64,000 nt of DNA. Source: Bacteroidota bacterium (lineage in GTDB: Bacteria > Bacteroidota > Bacteroidia > Sphingobacteriales > Sphingobacteriaceae). Of the stretch, positions 7,325-16,158 are shown piece after piece. How positions within the stretch are numbered: the stretch's first letter is position 1; each line of letters begins with the position of its first letter. The stretch is taken from assembly GCA_013286235.1 (NCBI GenBank), contig JABDGE010000009.1, forward strand, positions 1-64,000, read 5' to 3'. The notes beneath the pieces are model-generated. The model saw only the letters and a list, made by a program, of their open reading frames with translations. It did no database searches and was not told where the DNA came from. The translations under genes were made by a program, and so were the position numbers.

Positions 7325-8153
7325 CTGGCTGCTGCGCGTGCGCAACCTGACAAAAATATACGGCGACCCCGGTGAAAATACCCTGGCGCTCACCGGCCCC
7401 GCTTTTAATACCAATCAATGCCCGGATACCGACAGCATTGTGGCCTGTGCCGATATCAGCTTTGACCTTTACCCGGGTGAAGTGCTGGGTATTGTGGGGG
7501 AGAGCGGCTCGGGCAAGAGCACTGTAGTAAAAATGCTCTATTTCGACCTTGAAAAAACCGGCGGTGCAGCCTGGCTGAAACCTTATAACGACGGCTGCAT
7601 CAATATACTGGAGGAATCGAACCAGCGGAAACGCTATATCCGCAATAACCTGATGGGAATGGTGTACCAAAATCCCCGCGATGGCCTGAACTTTGGTTTT
7701 TCCTCGGGCGGGAACATCGCTGAAAAACTGATCATGGCGGGGAATATGCATGTGGGCAACATCAGGGGCCGGGCTTACGACTTGCTGGAGAAAACCGAAG
7801 TACCTGTGCAACGTATGGACGACCGGCCGGGCACCTTCAGCGGTGGCATGCAGCAGCGGGTGCAGATATCCAAAGCGATTGCTAATAACCCGCCGCTGCT
7901 GTTTTTGGATGAAGTAACTACCGGGCTGGATGTTTCGGTACAAGCCAGGGTGCTCGACCTGATCCGCGAACTGCAGAATATGCTGGGTATAGCGATGATC
8001 GTGGTGTCGCATGACCTCTCGGTTATCCGGATGCTCACCGACCGCACCATCGTCATGAAAAACGGCCGGATAGTGGAAAGCGGACTGACTGACCAGATCC
8101 TGCAAGACCCGCAGCACGCCTATTCGCAACTATTAGTAAGCTCATTATTATAA
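7305..8153 (+). CDS. phnK: C-P lyase ATP-binding subunit PhnK
   Basis: A 282-residue ABC-type ATPase (E. coli 252). Walker A GESGSGKST is at 65-73, the Q-loop YQNP at 121-124, signature FSGGMQQR at 178-185, Walker B LLFLDEV at 198-204 and the H-loop His at 236. PhnK binds as a dimer to the PhnJ face of the core complex and is not a transporter subunit. The approximately 30 extra residues lie between the N-terminal strand and Walker A. Translation starts 20 bp inside phnJ, which suggests coupled synthesis of the two partners. All ATPase motifs are intact. Confidence 0.92.
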   Translation: MTWKEDNWLLRVRNLTKIYGDPGENTLALTGPAFNTNQCPDTDSIVACADISFDLYPGEVLGIVGESGSGKSTVVKMLYFDLEKTGGAAWLKPYNDGCINILEESNQRKRYIRNNLMGMVYQNPRDGLNFGFSSGGNIAEKLIMAGNMHVGNIRGRAYDLLEKTEVPVQRMDDRPGTFSGGMQQRVQISKAIANNPPLLFLDEVTTGLDVSVQARVLDLIRELQNMLGIAMIVVSHDLSVIRMLTDRTIVMKNGRIVESGLTDQILQDPQHAYSQLLVSSLL

Positions 8154-8161
8154 AAACACCT

Positions 8162-8878
8162 ATGAACATATTAGAAGTTAATGATCTGAGTAAAGTGTTT
8201 AACCTGCACATCCTTAATGAAAAAAAGATCGAGGCGCTTAAGCAGATCAACTTTGCGATGAAGGAGGGCGAGATCATAGGTCTGACGGGAAAATCAGGCT
8301 CGGGTAAGTCCAGCCTCATGAAATGTATTTACCGCACTTACCTGGCATCGTCTGGAGAGATCATTTACGCGTCGCGGGCAGGTGCAATTGATATGGCAAC
8401 CGCCGATGACCACCAGGTTATTGACCTGCGGAAATCAGAGATCACCTATTGCTCCCAGTTTTTAAGTGTCATCCCGCGGGTATCGGCGGTGGATGTGGTT
8501 TGCGAAAATTTGTTCAGGATAGAAAAGGATAAGGAGCAGGCGCGCGAAACCGCGAAAGGCATGCTTGAAATGCTTGGCTTGCCAACCGACTTGTGGGATG
8601 CCTTCCCTGTAACTTTCAGCGGGGGCGAGCAACAGCGCATCAATGTTGCCCGGGCCATCATTGCCCGGCCACGGTTTTTGCTGATAGATGAACCAACCGC
8701 TTCACTCGACGCCAAAACAAAGGACGTTGTTATTGACCTGATATCCGACCTAAAAAAGAATGGCACTTCGGTGCTTTGCATATCGCACGATGAATACACT
8801 TTGGACCGGCTGGTCGACAGGCGTTTGCATTTGCATTTGGGCGAGATCAACGACGCTGCAGTAGTTGAAGCTAATTAA
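8162..8878 (+). CDS. phnL: C-P lyase-associated ATPase PhnL
   Basis: A 238-residue ABC-type ATPase. Walker A GKSGSGKS is at 43-50, signature FSGGEQQR at 152-159 and Walker B LLIDEPT at 173-179. The PhnL-like stretch FNLHILNEKKIEAL near the N-terminus distinguishes it from PhnC and PhnK. In E. coli PhnL docks on the PhnK dimer of the C-P lyase complex. It lies 8 bp after phnK and 17 bp before phnM, within the same run. Nothing unusual is seen. Confidence 0.9.
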   Translation: MNILEVNDLSKVFNLHILNEKKIEALKQINFAMKEGEIIGLTGKSGSGKSSLMKCIYRTYLASSGEIIYASRAGAIDMATADDHQVIDLRKSEITYCSQFLSVIPRVSAVDVVCENLFRIEKDKEQARETAKGMLEMLGLPTDLWDAFPVTFSGGEQQRINVARAIIARPRFLLIDEPTASLDAKTKDVVIDLISDLKKNGTSVLCISHDEYTLDRLVDRRLHLHLGEINDAAVVEAN

Positions 8879-8895
8879 TAAATATTTAAAAAAGA

Positions 8896-10113
8896 ATGAG
8901 TTTAATCGTTATTACTAACGCAACCGTGGTTACCCCCTTCGAGGTGCTGAATGGCGCATCGGTAGTGATTGAGCAGGGTATAATTAAACAGGTGGCGCAG
9001 CAGGTTGATGAACCAGTTGGCGCTACGGTAATTGATGCAGCGGGAGCAATATTGATGCCCGGCATTATTGACATCCATACCGACGCCATGGACGCCGAGA
9101 TCGTTCCCCGGACGGGAGCCGATATACCTATTGCGGTAGCCTTCAGAGAGCTGGAACGTAAAATGAGCGGCTGCGGTTTCACCACGGTGTATCATTCGCT
9201 GCATTTAGGGTATGACATGGCCGAGGTGCATTCGCGCAGCAAGTATAGCCGTAACCAGGTTTTTGAGACCGTTCACCGCGCGGCAAACGGCAGCACTTTA
9301 CTGAACAATAAAATACACCTGCGTTTCGAGCTATCGGGCGTCAATTCATACGATACCTGCTTGGAACTGATGGATAAGGGTTATGTAGACCTGCTTTCGG
9401 TAATGGACCATACCCCGGGGCAGGGGCAGCTGACCAAGGAACATTTTATAGAATATGCTATAAAAATGGGCAGGTCGGAAGCAGAGGCGCTCCGGTTGTA
9501 CGATGAAAGGACCAGCGTGCCCATCATTGAAGGCGAGCGGCTGGAAGCGTTGATCAGCCATGCGCAAAAACTGAATATCCCTGTCGCCTCACATGATGAT
9601 GATTCGACACAGAAGGTCGATTATTTTCACCGGATAGGGGTAAATATCTGTGAGTTCCCCATCAACATGGAAACAGCACAGCACGCCGCCCGATTGGGCA
9701 TGCATGTGGTAGGGGGCGCTTCGAATATCCTGCGCGGCGGCTCGCTATCAGGGAACTTAAGCATGAAAGAAGCGGTGTTAAATGGCGCCGTGGACACGCT
9801 GTGCTCAGATTATTATCCGCCATCGATCTTGCACTCGGTATTTAAACTTTACAATGAGGAAGGCTTGCCTTTACACGAAGCTGTTAACTTAGCTACGCTG
9901 AACGCGGCTAAGGCGGCCGGCATCAGCCACCTTACCGGCAGCATTGAAGCAGGCAAAGACGCAGACCTTTTGCTGGTTAATTTAGTTGATGGCCTGCCGA
10001 TGGTTACGCATACCATCGTACAGGGGAACGTTGTTGCACAGGCCAGTTATAAAAAATTATATAACGAGCGGGATAGGTTGAACCATAATGTACATGTAAC
10101 CAATGAATTATAA
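8896..10113 (+). CDS. phnM: RPnTP hydrolase PhnM (first copy)
   Basis: A 405-residue amidohydrolase-superfamily enzyme. PhnM removes pyrophosphate from 5-triphosphoribosyl 1-phosphonate. The sheet-end metal motif GIIDIHTD is near residues 57-63. Also present are LLSVMDHTPGQG, SHDDDST, GGASNILRGGSLSGN and LCSDYYPPSIL, all close to E. coli PhnM. One deviation is RGGSL where E. coli and the second copy have RGGSH. It is followed by the 2H phosphoesterase gene with an 11 bp overlap. A divergent second phnM lies at 24396. Confidence 0.92.
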   Translation: MSLIVITNATVVTPFEVLNGASVVIEQGIIKQVAQQVDEPVGATVIDAAGAILMPGIIDIHTDAMDAEIVPRTGADIPIAVAFRELERKMSGCGFTTVYHSLHLGYDMAEVHSRSKYSRNQVFETVHRAANGSTLLNNKIHLRFELSGVNSYDTCLELMDKGYVDLLSVMDHTPGQGQLTKEHFIEYAIKMGRSEAEALRLYDERTSVPIIEGERLEALISHAQKLNIPVASHDDDSTQKVDYFHRIGVNICEFPINMETAQHAARLGMHVVGGASNILRGGSLSGNLSMKEAVLNGAVDTLCSDYYPPSILHSVFKLYNEEGLPLHEAVNLATLNAAKAAGISHLTGSIEAGKDADLLLVNLVDGLPMVTHTIVQGNVVAQASYKKLYNERDRLNHNVHVTNEL

Positions 10114-10918
10114 GACAGCCACAATCGAAACAGCGACTATGAGCGATTTGCCCTTTGTCGACTATACAAACAGGCAGCTTTACGAGGTCTCCGCCGCGAG
10201 AAACCGTGAAAGGGCCTTGAAAACCAAGCCGGCCGGCAATTTTGTTTTTCAACAAAATAAATGGCAGCCGCAGGAGTACGAAGGTTTTGCCGTCGTATCC
10301 ATGCTGAGTGAAAATGAAGGGAACGCGCCGCTGCTGGCCCGGTTGATCTCGGTGCAGGAAGAGTTGAAATATAACCTTGAGCCGCGTTACGGGTTTTACC
10401 TGTTGCCCCCGGATAGCTTCCATCAAACAATTGCCAATACCTTATCAGCCGACCGTTTTAAACAGCACATTTTATATGCCGGCCTTGAAGCAGCATACCC
10501 CGTTTTGGTCGAACAGGCATTTGACCAAATAGCATCATCCGGCGAAGGCAAGGTCTTACCTATGAAAATGATCGGATTGAGCATATTCGGCACCGCTATA
10601 GGCATGCTGGGTATTTTTGAGGATGAAGCAGCTTATCAGCGGGTAACGAATTTCAGGGCCGGATTTTATGGTAACCATGAGCTCGCCGCGCTGGATGTGC
10701 GGATGACACGCCCTTTCATAGGCCATATCACGCTGGCTTATATTGAACATAGCCTCAATAAAAATCAAAAAGACCAGCTCGCCATCGTTGTAAGCGAAAT
10801 CAACGAAGCCTTGCTTTCGGAAAAGCTCCTTTTCAACATTGCGAATGCCGGCCTGCGCCGCTATCATCACCTGGCGGAGTTTATTAAACGGGATGACTAT
10901 CCTGATTTTAAACTGTAA
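10103..10918 (+). CDS. 2H phosphoesterase-like phosphonate-operon protein
   Basis: A 271-residue protein with the two signature HxT motifs of the 2H phosphoesterase superfamily: His107-Gln-Thr109 in DSFHQTIAN and His208-Ile-Thr210 in IGHITLAYI. 2H enzymes act on cyclic phosphates, typically 2',3'- or 1,2-cyclic bonds. DUF1045-type 2H proteins occur in other phn operons. Since phnP is absent here, this protein is the best candidate to open the ribose cyclic phosphate made by C-P lyase. That role is inferred. The first about 80 residues have no match I recognise. ATG 10103 overlaps phnM by 11 bp; ATG 10139 is an alternative. Confidence 0.72.
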   Translation: MNYKTATIETATMSDLPFVDYTNRQLYEVSAARNRERALKTKPAGNFVFQQNKWQPQEYEGFAVVSMLSENEGNAPLLARLISVQEELKYNLEPRYGFYLLPPDSFHQTIANTLSADRFKQHILYAGLEAAYPVLVEQAFDQIASSGEGKVLPMKMIGLSIFGTAIGMLGIFEDEAAYQRVTNFRAGFYGNHELAALDVRMTRPFIGHITLAYIEHSLNKNQKDQLAIVVSEINEALLSEKLLFNIANAGLRRYHHLAEFIKRDDYPDFKL

Positions 10919-10936
10919 AATCAAACAAATATTGAT

Positions 10937-11587
10937 ATGGCATACCTTGAAGCATACCCGCCGGTAACCGAAGAAAAAAAGGAACGCACGTTGGGGGAGG
11001 AACCCTATATCCATCCCAGCTGTATAATCAGGGACAGTTCGATTGGTACATGGGCCGCATTGGGTCCGAATACCTGGCTGGTGGAATCAACCTTCGGCGA
11101 TTACAGCTATACGGCAGGCAATGTACAGATCATCTACTCGGAAATAGGAAAATATTGCTCTATCGCCAATAGCGTGCGGATAAATCCGGGCAATCATCCG
11201 CAATGGCGGGTTACCCAGCACCACATGACCTACCGCCGCAAGCATTATCAATTGGGCGAAGAAGATGACCTGGAATTTTTTCAATGGCGGCGCGACCATA
11301 AATGTACCGTAGGCCATGACGTATGGATAGGACATGGCGCGGTGATTATGCCGGGCGTCACCATCGGTACCGGTGCGGTGATAGGCTCGGGTGCGGTGGT
11401 GACGAAAGACATCGGCCCTTACGAAGTCGCGGTAGGGGTTGCTGCAAAAGTTATAAAAAAACGTTTTGACGATGCTACCATCGAAAAGCTGCTGGCCAGC
11501 GCGTGGTGGGAATGGGACCGCGAAACCCTGGAAAACAATTTTGACGATCTGCTGAATTTAGAAGTTTTCCTGGACAAACACTGTTGA
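10937..11587 (+). CDS. Phosphonate-type hexapeptide acyltransferase (first copy)
   Basis: A 216-residue left-handed beta-helix protein of the CatB/xenobiotic acyltransferase type. It matches the phn-associated hexapeptide family (TIGR03308-like): [20 protein letters not shown] at the N-terminus, [20 protein letters not shown] in the middle, with catalytic-type His, then [27 protein letters not shown] coils, cited here as [12 protein letters not shown]. Such enzymes transfer acyl groups from CoA to amino or hydroxyl groups; the phn family substrate is not established, perhaps aminoalkylphosphonates. It stands between the 2H gene (18 bp) and the first phnD (9 bp). Confidence 0.85.
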   Translation: MAYLEAYPPVTEEKKERTLGEEPYIHPSCIIRDSSIGTWAALGPNTWLVESTFGDYSYTAGNVQIIYSEIGKYCSIANSVRINPGNHPQWRVTQHHMTYRRKHYQLGEEDDLEFFQWRRDHKCTVGHDVWIGHGAVIMPGVTIGTGAVIGSGAVVTKDIGPYEVAVGVAAKVIKKRFDDATIEKLLASAWWEWDRETLENNFDDLLNLEVFLDKHC

Positions 11588-11596
11588 AAACCAAGC

Positions 11597-12520
11597 ATGA
11601 AACCAGTTATCAAGTTATTCATCCTGTTGCTGGTTTTCACAGCTGTTGGTTGTCAGGATAAAGCGGCGCTGAATGATAAGGGCGTTCCGGGAGAACTGGT
11701 GATCGGGATATTTGGCGGAGAAAATCCCGGCCACACCCAAAAGATTATGGACGGCATCCGGACAAACATGGAAAAGGCTTTGGGCATGCCGGTTAAGATG
11801 CTGGTGACCAACGACTATACAGCGGTTATTGAGGCCCTTCATTCCAAAAAGATCCACATGGGATACCTGGGCCCATTTTCATACATCCTGGCCGCCCAAT
11901 ATAAAGATATCGACCCAATAGCGGTAATAGGTTTGCAGGGCAAGCCTTACATGTATCATAGCAATATTTATGTGCGGACATCGTCGGGCTTGAATAGCAT
12001 GGCTGATGTTAAGGCGCATGCAAAAGACCTTACCTTCTGCTTTACTGATCCGGCATCGACATCGGGTCACCTGGTGCCGAGGGCTTATCTGAATTCTATC
12101 GGCCTGAATCCTGACAGTGCCTTTAAACAAACGGTATTTGCGGGAAGTCACGCTGCCGCGGTATTGAGTGTTGCTGCGGGCAAAGTAGATGTCGGCTGTG
12201 CTACTGATGAATACGGGATCGACTTCCTGGTAAAAAAAGGGCTGATCAAAAAAGGTGTGCTGAAGGTATTGTGGACGTCGGATCCGATCACAGGTAGCCC
12301 GGTGGTGATCCGGAAGGACATTAATAAAGACCTGGTAAGGAAAATTCAGCAGTATTATTTCACCATGGCAAAGCAGCAACCGCAGGCATTTCATGATTAT
12401 ATTATGGCCTATTATGCATTTCCGCCGGCCGACCTAACATATGTCGCGATCGCCGATTCCGACTTTAATTCGATCAGGAAAATGGCAGCGAGCTTGAAGG
12501 ATACGAGGTTGATTCACTGA
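11597..12520 (+). CDS. phnD: PhnD-like phosphonate-binding lipoprotein (copy 1)
   Basis: A 307-residue substrate-binding protein of a phosphonate-type ABC transporter. The signal peptide ends at the lipobox AVGC (Cys near 19), so it should be membrane-anchored, as is usual where the periplasmic protein is lipid-modified. The PhnD motif DPASTSGHLVPRAYL holds the Ser-Thr-Ser anion-binding loop. NDYTAVIEAL, GPFSYI and LWTSDPITGSPVV follow the family. After the second helix it reads CATDEYG, keeping an acidic residue in the ligand pocket. It is the first of three tandem paralogues. Confidence 0.88.
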   Translation: MKPVIKLFILLLVFTAVGCQDKAALNDKGVPGELVIGIFGGENPGHTQKIMDGIRTNMEKALGMPVKMLVTNDYTAVIEALHSKKIHMGYLGPFSYILAAQYKDIDPIAVIGLQGKPYMYHSNIYVRTSSGLNSMADVKAHAKDLTFCFTDPASTSGHLVPRAYLNSIGLNPDSAFKQTVFAGSHAAAVLSVAAGKVDVGCATDEYGIDFLVKKGLIKKGVLKVLWTSDPITGSPVVIRKDINKDLVRKIQQYYFTMAKQQPQAFHDYIMAYYAFPPADLTYVAIADSDFNSIRKMAASLKDTRLIH

Positions 12521-12553
12521 GCGGAAAGCTTAAAGCTGAAAGACCAAAGCTGA
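12520..12553. repeat. Intergenic repeat word AGCGGAAAGCTTAAAG... (copy 1)
   Basis: A roughly 34 bp word beginning AGCGGAAAGCTTAAAG and ending CCAAAGCTGA lies directly after phnD copy 1. A near-identical word is found at 54466-54499 after a different gene. It belongs to the short repeats spread through intergenic DNA here. Confidence 0.65.
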
Positions 12554-12606
12554 AGACGGCTCGTAGTTCAAAGCAGGCGTGGGACTGAGGCAAAATTGAG
12601 GCGGTG

Positions 12607-12639
12607 AGACTTACGAAGTTTTCAAAACTTCGTAAGTCT
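12607..12639. repeat. 33-bp perfect palindrome, copy 1
   Basis: AGACTTACGAAGTTTT, a single C, then its exact reverse complement. The same 33 bp occurs at 47772-47804 with G at the centre. Here it sits inside the phn run, between phnD copies 1 and 2, without a following T-run, so it may act as an attenuator or mRNA-stabilising hairpin rather than a full terminator. Confidence 0.9.
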
Positions 12640-12686
12640 TCGCAAGTCTGACAGGGGGTTAATTTCATTAAATAAAAAAAAAGAAT

Positions 12687-13607
12687 ATGAAGTTCCGGAT
12701 AATGATTCTTAGCTTGTTGCTGGCGGTATATTGCCTGGCGTCATGCAGTAGCCCCGGCGACCTCGATAGCAAGGGTATACCAAGGAAGCTGGTGATAGCC
12801 AACGTCCAGGCGGAGAATATCAACCAAATAAAAGAAGTGCGGGAAAAGATCCGGGCAATCCTTGAGAAGAAATTGGGTATCCCGGTTGAAGCGATCCAAA
12901 CGAATGATTATACCGGTGTTATAGAAGCCCTGAAGGCAAAAAAAGTGGACATGGCCGACATTCCGCCGTTTGCCTATATAATAGCGACCCGCGAAATGAA
13001 ACTTTACCCCCTGGTTACATTGGGGCAGGACGGAAAAGCTTTCACTTACCGGAGCGTGATCATTTCCAACGGACATGGCAATATTAAAACCATGGCCGAT
13101 GTAAAGGCGAACTCGAAGAACCTGACTTTTGCTTTTGTCGACCCGGCATCAACTTCCGGGCACCTCATTCCGCGGGCATATCTCAACTCCATTGGTTTAA
13201 ATCCCGACAGCGCGTTTAAGCAGACCATTTTTGCAGGAAATCACCTGGCCGCGGTACTGGCGGTAAAATCCGGCAAGGTGGACGTGGCCTGCAGCACCAG
13301 CATTATGTTTGGTTTGATGACCAAGCAAAAAATGATAGCCGACGGCGATATCCGCGTGCTGTGGACATCTGACCCGATCGTCGCGCAGCCCATTGTTATA
13401 CGCGACGACATTAATAAGGAGTTCGCAAAAAAAATCCAGGATGCATACCTCTCCATCAACACGGAGGAACCCGAGCTGCTGCAAAAATATATAAAGATAT
13501 TTCTGCCGACGGCAAAAACGGCAACTTTCGTCACCATTAAGGACTCGGACTACGACGGTTTGCGAAAAATAGCGGCCGGCATAAAAGATTTGAGAGACAC
13601 CAAATAA
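12687..13607 (+). CDS. phnD: PhnD-like phosphonate-binding lipoprotein (copy 2)
   Basis: A 306-residue paralogue of copies 1 and 3, with lipobox LASC (Cys near 19) and the DPASTSGHLIPRAYL anion loop. It differs in the pocket: MADIPPFAYI replaces the YLGPFSYI or YLSPFSYV of its neighbours, and CSTSIMFG replaces the CATDEYG or CSTMEYG segment, so the acidic residue there is lost. A change of ligand (for example a phosphonate without an amino group) is plausible but unproved. A 166 bp spacer holding a palindrome separates it from copy 1; copy 3 follows after 14 bp. Confidence 0.88.
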   Translation: MKFRIMILSLLLAVYCLASCSSPGDLDSKGIPRKLVIANVQAENINQIKEVREKIRAILEKKLGIPVEAIQTNDYTGVIEALKAKKVDMADIPPFAYIIATREMKLYPLVTLGQDGKAFTYRSVIISNGHGNIKTMADVKANSKNLTFAFVDPASTSGHLIPRAYLNSIGLNPDSAFKQTIFAGNHLAAVLAVKSGKVDVACSTSIMFGLMTKQKMIADGDIRVLWTSDPIVAQPIVIRDDINKEFAKKIQDAYLSINTEEPELLQKYIKIFLPTAKTATFVTIKDSDYDGLRKIAAGIKDLRDTK

Positions 13608-13621
13608 AAGCTGAAAGTCCC

Positions 13622-14545
13622 ATGAAAACGCACGCACTTATCCTCTTCGCCGCTTTAATGATCCTGGTGAGCGGTTGCAAAAACAGTGCTGACCTGGATG
13701 CAGACGGCGTACCCGGCAAATTGGTGATCGCTATTTATGCGGGCGGCGATAATCCGGCGGCAGTAAAATCAGCCATGGCTGAATTGGGAAAGTATCTTGA
13801 AAAAAAGCTGGATATGCCGGTGAGCTATGCGTTCTCCACTGATTATACTTCCGTAATCGAAGCCATAAGAGCAAAAAAAGCACACATCGCTTACTTAAGC
13901 CCATTCTCCTATGTGCTGGCTTCTCAAACCCACGATATAACGCCCATTGCCTCCCTTGGGGAAGACGGTAAACCGACGATGTACCACAGCGTTATTATTA
14001 CTAACCCCGGCACGCGTATTAACAGCATGGCTGACGTGAAGGCGAGGGCTAAAAGCCTCACGCTTTGCTTTGCCGACCCGGCGTCGACATCGGGGCACCT
14101 TATCCCGCGGGCTTACCTCGTAACCCTTGGACTGAACCCCGACAGCGCCTTTAAGCAGGTGATCTTTGCAGGCAGCCACCCGGCATCGATCTTATCAGTA
14201 GCCTCGGGCAAGATCGACGTAGGTTGTTCAACGATGGAATATGGAATTCAAAAGCTGGAACGCGGCGGGGAGCTAAAGCCGGAACAGATAAAAGTCCTTT
14301 GGGAGTCCGACCCGATTGTTTCGAGCCCCATCGTCGCCCGCAATGACCTCAATAAAGCCTTCGTCAAAAAAATACAGGACCTCTATCTTAACCTGGCCAA
14401 AGACGCCCCCAACGTTTTTGCAGCCTATATCAAGCTTTATCACCCAAAGCTAAACGGGTTGAGCTATATGACGGTAGACGATTCGATGTATAACGGACTG
14501 CGGAAGATAGCCCGCGGAATAAAAGACATAAATGTTGCGCAATAA
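13622..14545 (+). CDS. phnD: PhnD-like phosphonate-binding lipoprotein (copy 3)
   Basis: A 307-residue periplasmic phosphonate-binding lipoprotein with lipobox VSGC (Cys near 19). It shares the DPASTSGHLIPRAYL loop and LWESDPIVSSPIV with its paralogues and keeps the acidic residue in CSTMEYG. It is the copy nearest the phnC-phnE-phnE transporter genes (20 bp to phnC), so it may be the original partner. Start ATG 13622 gives a normal signal peptide. Confidence 0.88.
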   Translation: MKTHALILFAALMILVSGCKNSADLDADGVPGKLVIAIYAGGDNPAAVKSAMAELGKYLEKKLDMPVSYAFSTDYTSVIEAIRAKKAHIAYLSPFSYVLASQTHDITPIASLGEDGKPTMYHSVIITNPGTRINSMADVKARAKSLTLCFADPASTSGHLIPRAYLVTLGLNPDSAFKQVIFAGSHPASILSVASGKIDVGCSTMEYGIQKLERGGELKPEQIKVLWESDPIVSSPIVARNDLNKAFVKKIQDLYLNLAKDAPNVFAAYIKLYHPKLNGLSYMTVDDSMYNGLRKIARGIKDINVAQ

Positions 14546-14565
14546 CGATTTTAACAGAACAGGAT

Positions 14566-15357
14566 ATGCTGGAAGTAAAGAATTTAACCAAGACATTGCC
14601 AAACGGGCGAAGGCTGCTTGATGGCATCAGTTTTAAAGTGAAGAAGGGCGAGTTTGTTGGCATACTCGGATCGAGCGGAGCGGGTAAAACGCTTACGCTT
14701 CGCTGCCTTAACGGTTTGCTTAAACCTGATTCGGGCTCGGTGATCATCAGGGATGAACACGACCGCCCGCTGGATATTTGCAAGATCAACAAAAGGGAAT
14801 TGAGGCGCGTAAGGCAAAAGATTGGGGTGATCTTCCAGGGGTATCACCTGGTAAAACGACTGTCGGCGCTCGAGAACGTGATGATCGGGAAGCTCGGCCA
14901 GATCAATACCTTCAGGAGCCTTTTTTATGGTTTTACGGATACGGAGGCGGAGCAAGCCTTGAAGGCGCTTGATAAGGTCAAAATGTCGGAGTTGGCCGGT
15001 TCGATGACGGGCAACCTGAGCGGCGGCGAAATGCAGCGTGTAGCCATCGCCCGAGCGATCTTCCAGTCACCCACGCTATTGCTTGCCGATGAGCCTATAT
15101 CGAACCTCGATCCCAGCAATGCCAAAACAATTATGAAAATGATCAAGCCGCTCTCGGAACATATGCCTGTAATAGGGGTATTTCATCAGCCTGAAATGAC
15201 TGCCAAATACTGTTCGCGTGTAATCGCTATAAAAGAAGGAAAGATCATTTACGATGGCGACCCAAAGCTGTCAAACAAACGCCTCGAGGAAATATACGGT
15301 GAAGAGTTGGAGCTGATCGAGCAGCAGGAGCACCTTTTGGCGGCAATAGCAAAATAA
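14566..15357 (+). CDS. phnC: Phosphonate ABC transporter ATPase PhnC
   Basis: A 263-residue ABC importer ATPase. Walker A GSSGAGKT is near residues 36-43, the Q-loop VIFQGYHLV near 88-96, the signature LSGGEMQR near 151-158 and Walker B LLLADEPISNLDP near 171-183. The LVKRLSALENVMIGKLG stretch is typical of PhnC, which energises uptake through the PhnE permeases. It starts 20 bp after the third phnD and is followed after 6 bp by the first phnE. Confidence 0.92.
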   Translation: MLEVKNLTKTLPNGRRLLDGISFKVKKGEFVGILGSSGAGKTLTLRCLNGLLKPDSGSVIIRDEHDRPLDICKINKRELRRVRQKIGVIFQGYHLVKRLSALENVMIGKLGQINTFRSLFYGFTDTEAEQALKALDKVKMSELAGSMTGNLSGGEMQRVAIARAIFQSPTLLLADEPISNLDPSNAKTIMKMIKPLSEHMPVIGVFHQPEMTAKYCSRVIAIKEGKIIYDGDPKLSNKRLEEIYGEELELIEQQEHLLAAIAK

Positions 15358-15363
15358 AGCGCG

Positions 15364-16158
15364 ATGCAAGCAAGGATGTATAGTTTTAAGCGGTACAGGA
15401 AATTTATTCTGCCGCTTATTATTTTATTGGCGGTGACCGAAGGCGCGGCCATTATTTGCGGGGCGACTTTCGGGAAGCTATTTGAAGGGCTGTATCGGGG
15501 AATAGCTTTTTTTGGCAACATGTACCCGCCCGACTGGAGCGCTTTTTCGGAAATGCTGGAACCGGCGCTGCAGTCCATCGTTATTGCGTTTTTGGGAACC
15601 GTGTTCGGCGCTTTAATGTCGATTGTTTTTGCATTGCTGGCGGCTTCCAATCTTTCCCATCCATGGGTGCGTGCGATCACCCGTTTCCTGATCGGTTTAG
15701 AAAGGTCGATCCCCGAGATCGTTATCCTGATCTTACTGGTAGCCGCATTCGGGCTGGGCGCTATGCCCGGAGTTGTGGCGCTATCGCTGGGCTGTATCGG
15801 GATGCTGGGCAAACTGCTCGCCGACATTATCGAGGAGATTGACCCTTTGATGATCGAATCCATCGAATCAGTGGGGGGCAATAAGCTCCAGGTAATCGTT
15901 TTCGGCGTGCTGCCGCAAATCATTCCAAATATTATCTCCTATACCTTGTTCCGGTTCGAGATCAATATCCGTTTATCGGTGCTGCTGGGCGCCGTGGGCG
16001 CCGGGGGGGTCGGCTACGAGCTGGATTACTCCTTCGGGATGCTGCAGTATCACCGGGCTTTTACAGCAATGATCATTATCATTGCGATGGTATTCGCCAC
16101 GGAGCAGCTTTCGTACTATTTGCGGAAGAAGCTTAAAATGGAGGGTGCATTGAAATGA
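15364..16158 (+). CDS. phnE: Phosphonate ABC transporter permease PhnE (copy 1)
   Basis: A 264-residue inner-membrane permease with about six hydrophobic segments, beginning with residues 14-36. The EAA loop contacting PhnC is seen in LLADIIEEIDPLMIESIESV..., followed by LPQIIPNIISYTLFRFEINIR, a PhnE hallmark (cited here as LPQIIPNIISY). It overlaps the second permease gene by 4 bp (ATGA type), so the two are probably made together and form the heterodimeric channel. Confidence 0.92.
   Translation: MQARMYSFKRYRKFILPLIILLAVTEGAAIICGATFGKLFEGLYRGIAFFGNMYPPDWSAFSEMLEPALQSIVIAFLGTVFGALMSIVFALLAASNLSHPWVRAITRFLIGLERSIPEIVILILLVAAFGLGAMPGVVALSLGCIGMLGKLLADIIEEIDPLMIESIESVGGNKLQVIVFGVLPQIIPNIISYTLFRFEINIRLSVLLGAVGAGGVGYELDYSFGMLQYHRAFTAMIIIIAMVFATEQLSYYLRKKLKMEGALK

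Noticed and set aside
7218-8129. A 303-residue open frame opposite phnK
   Set aside because: It is the antisense shadow of phnK, is rich in His and Phe with no recognisable fold, and phnK has all ABC motifs.
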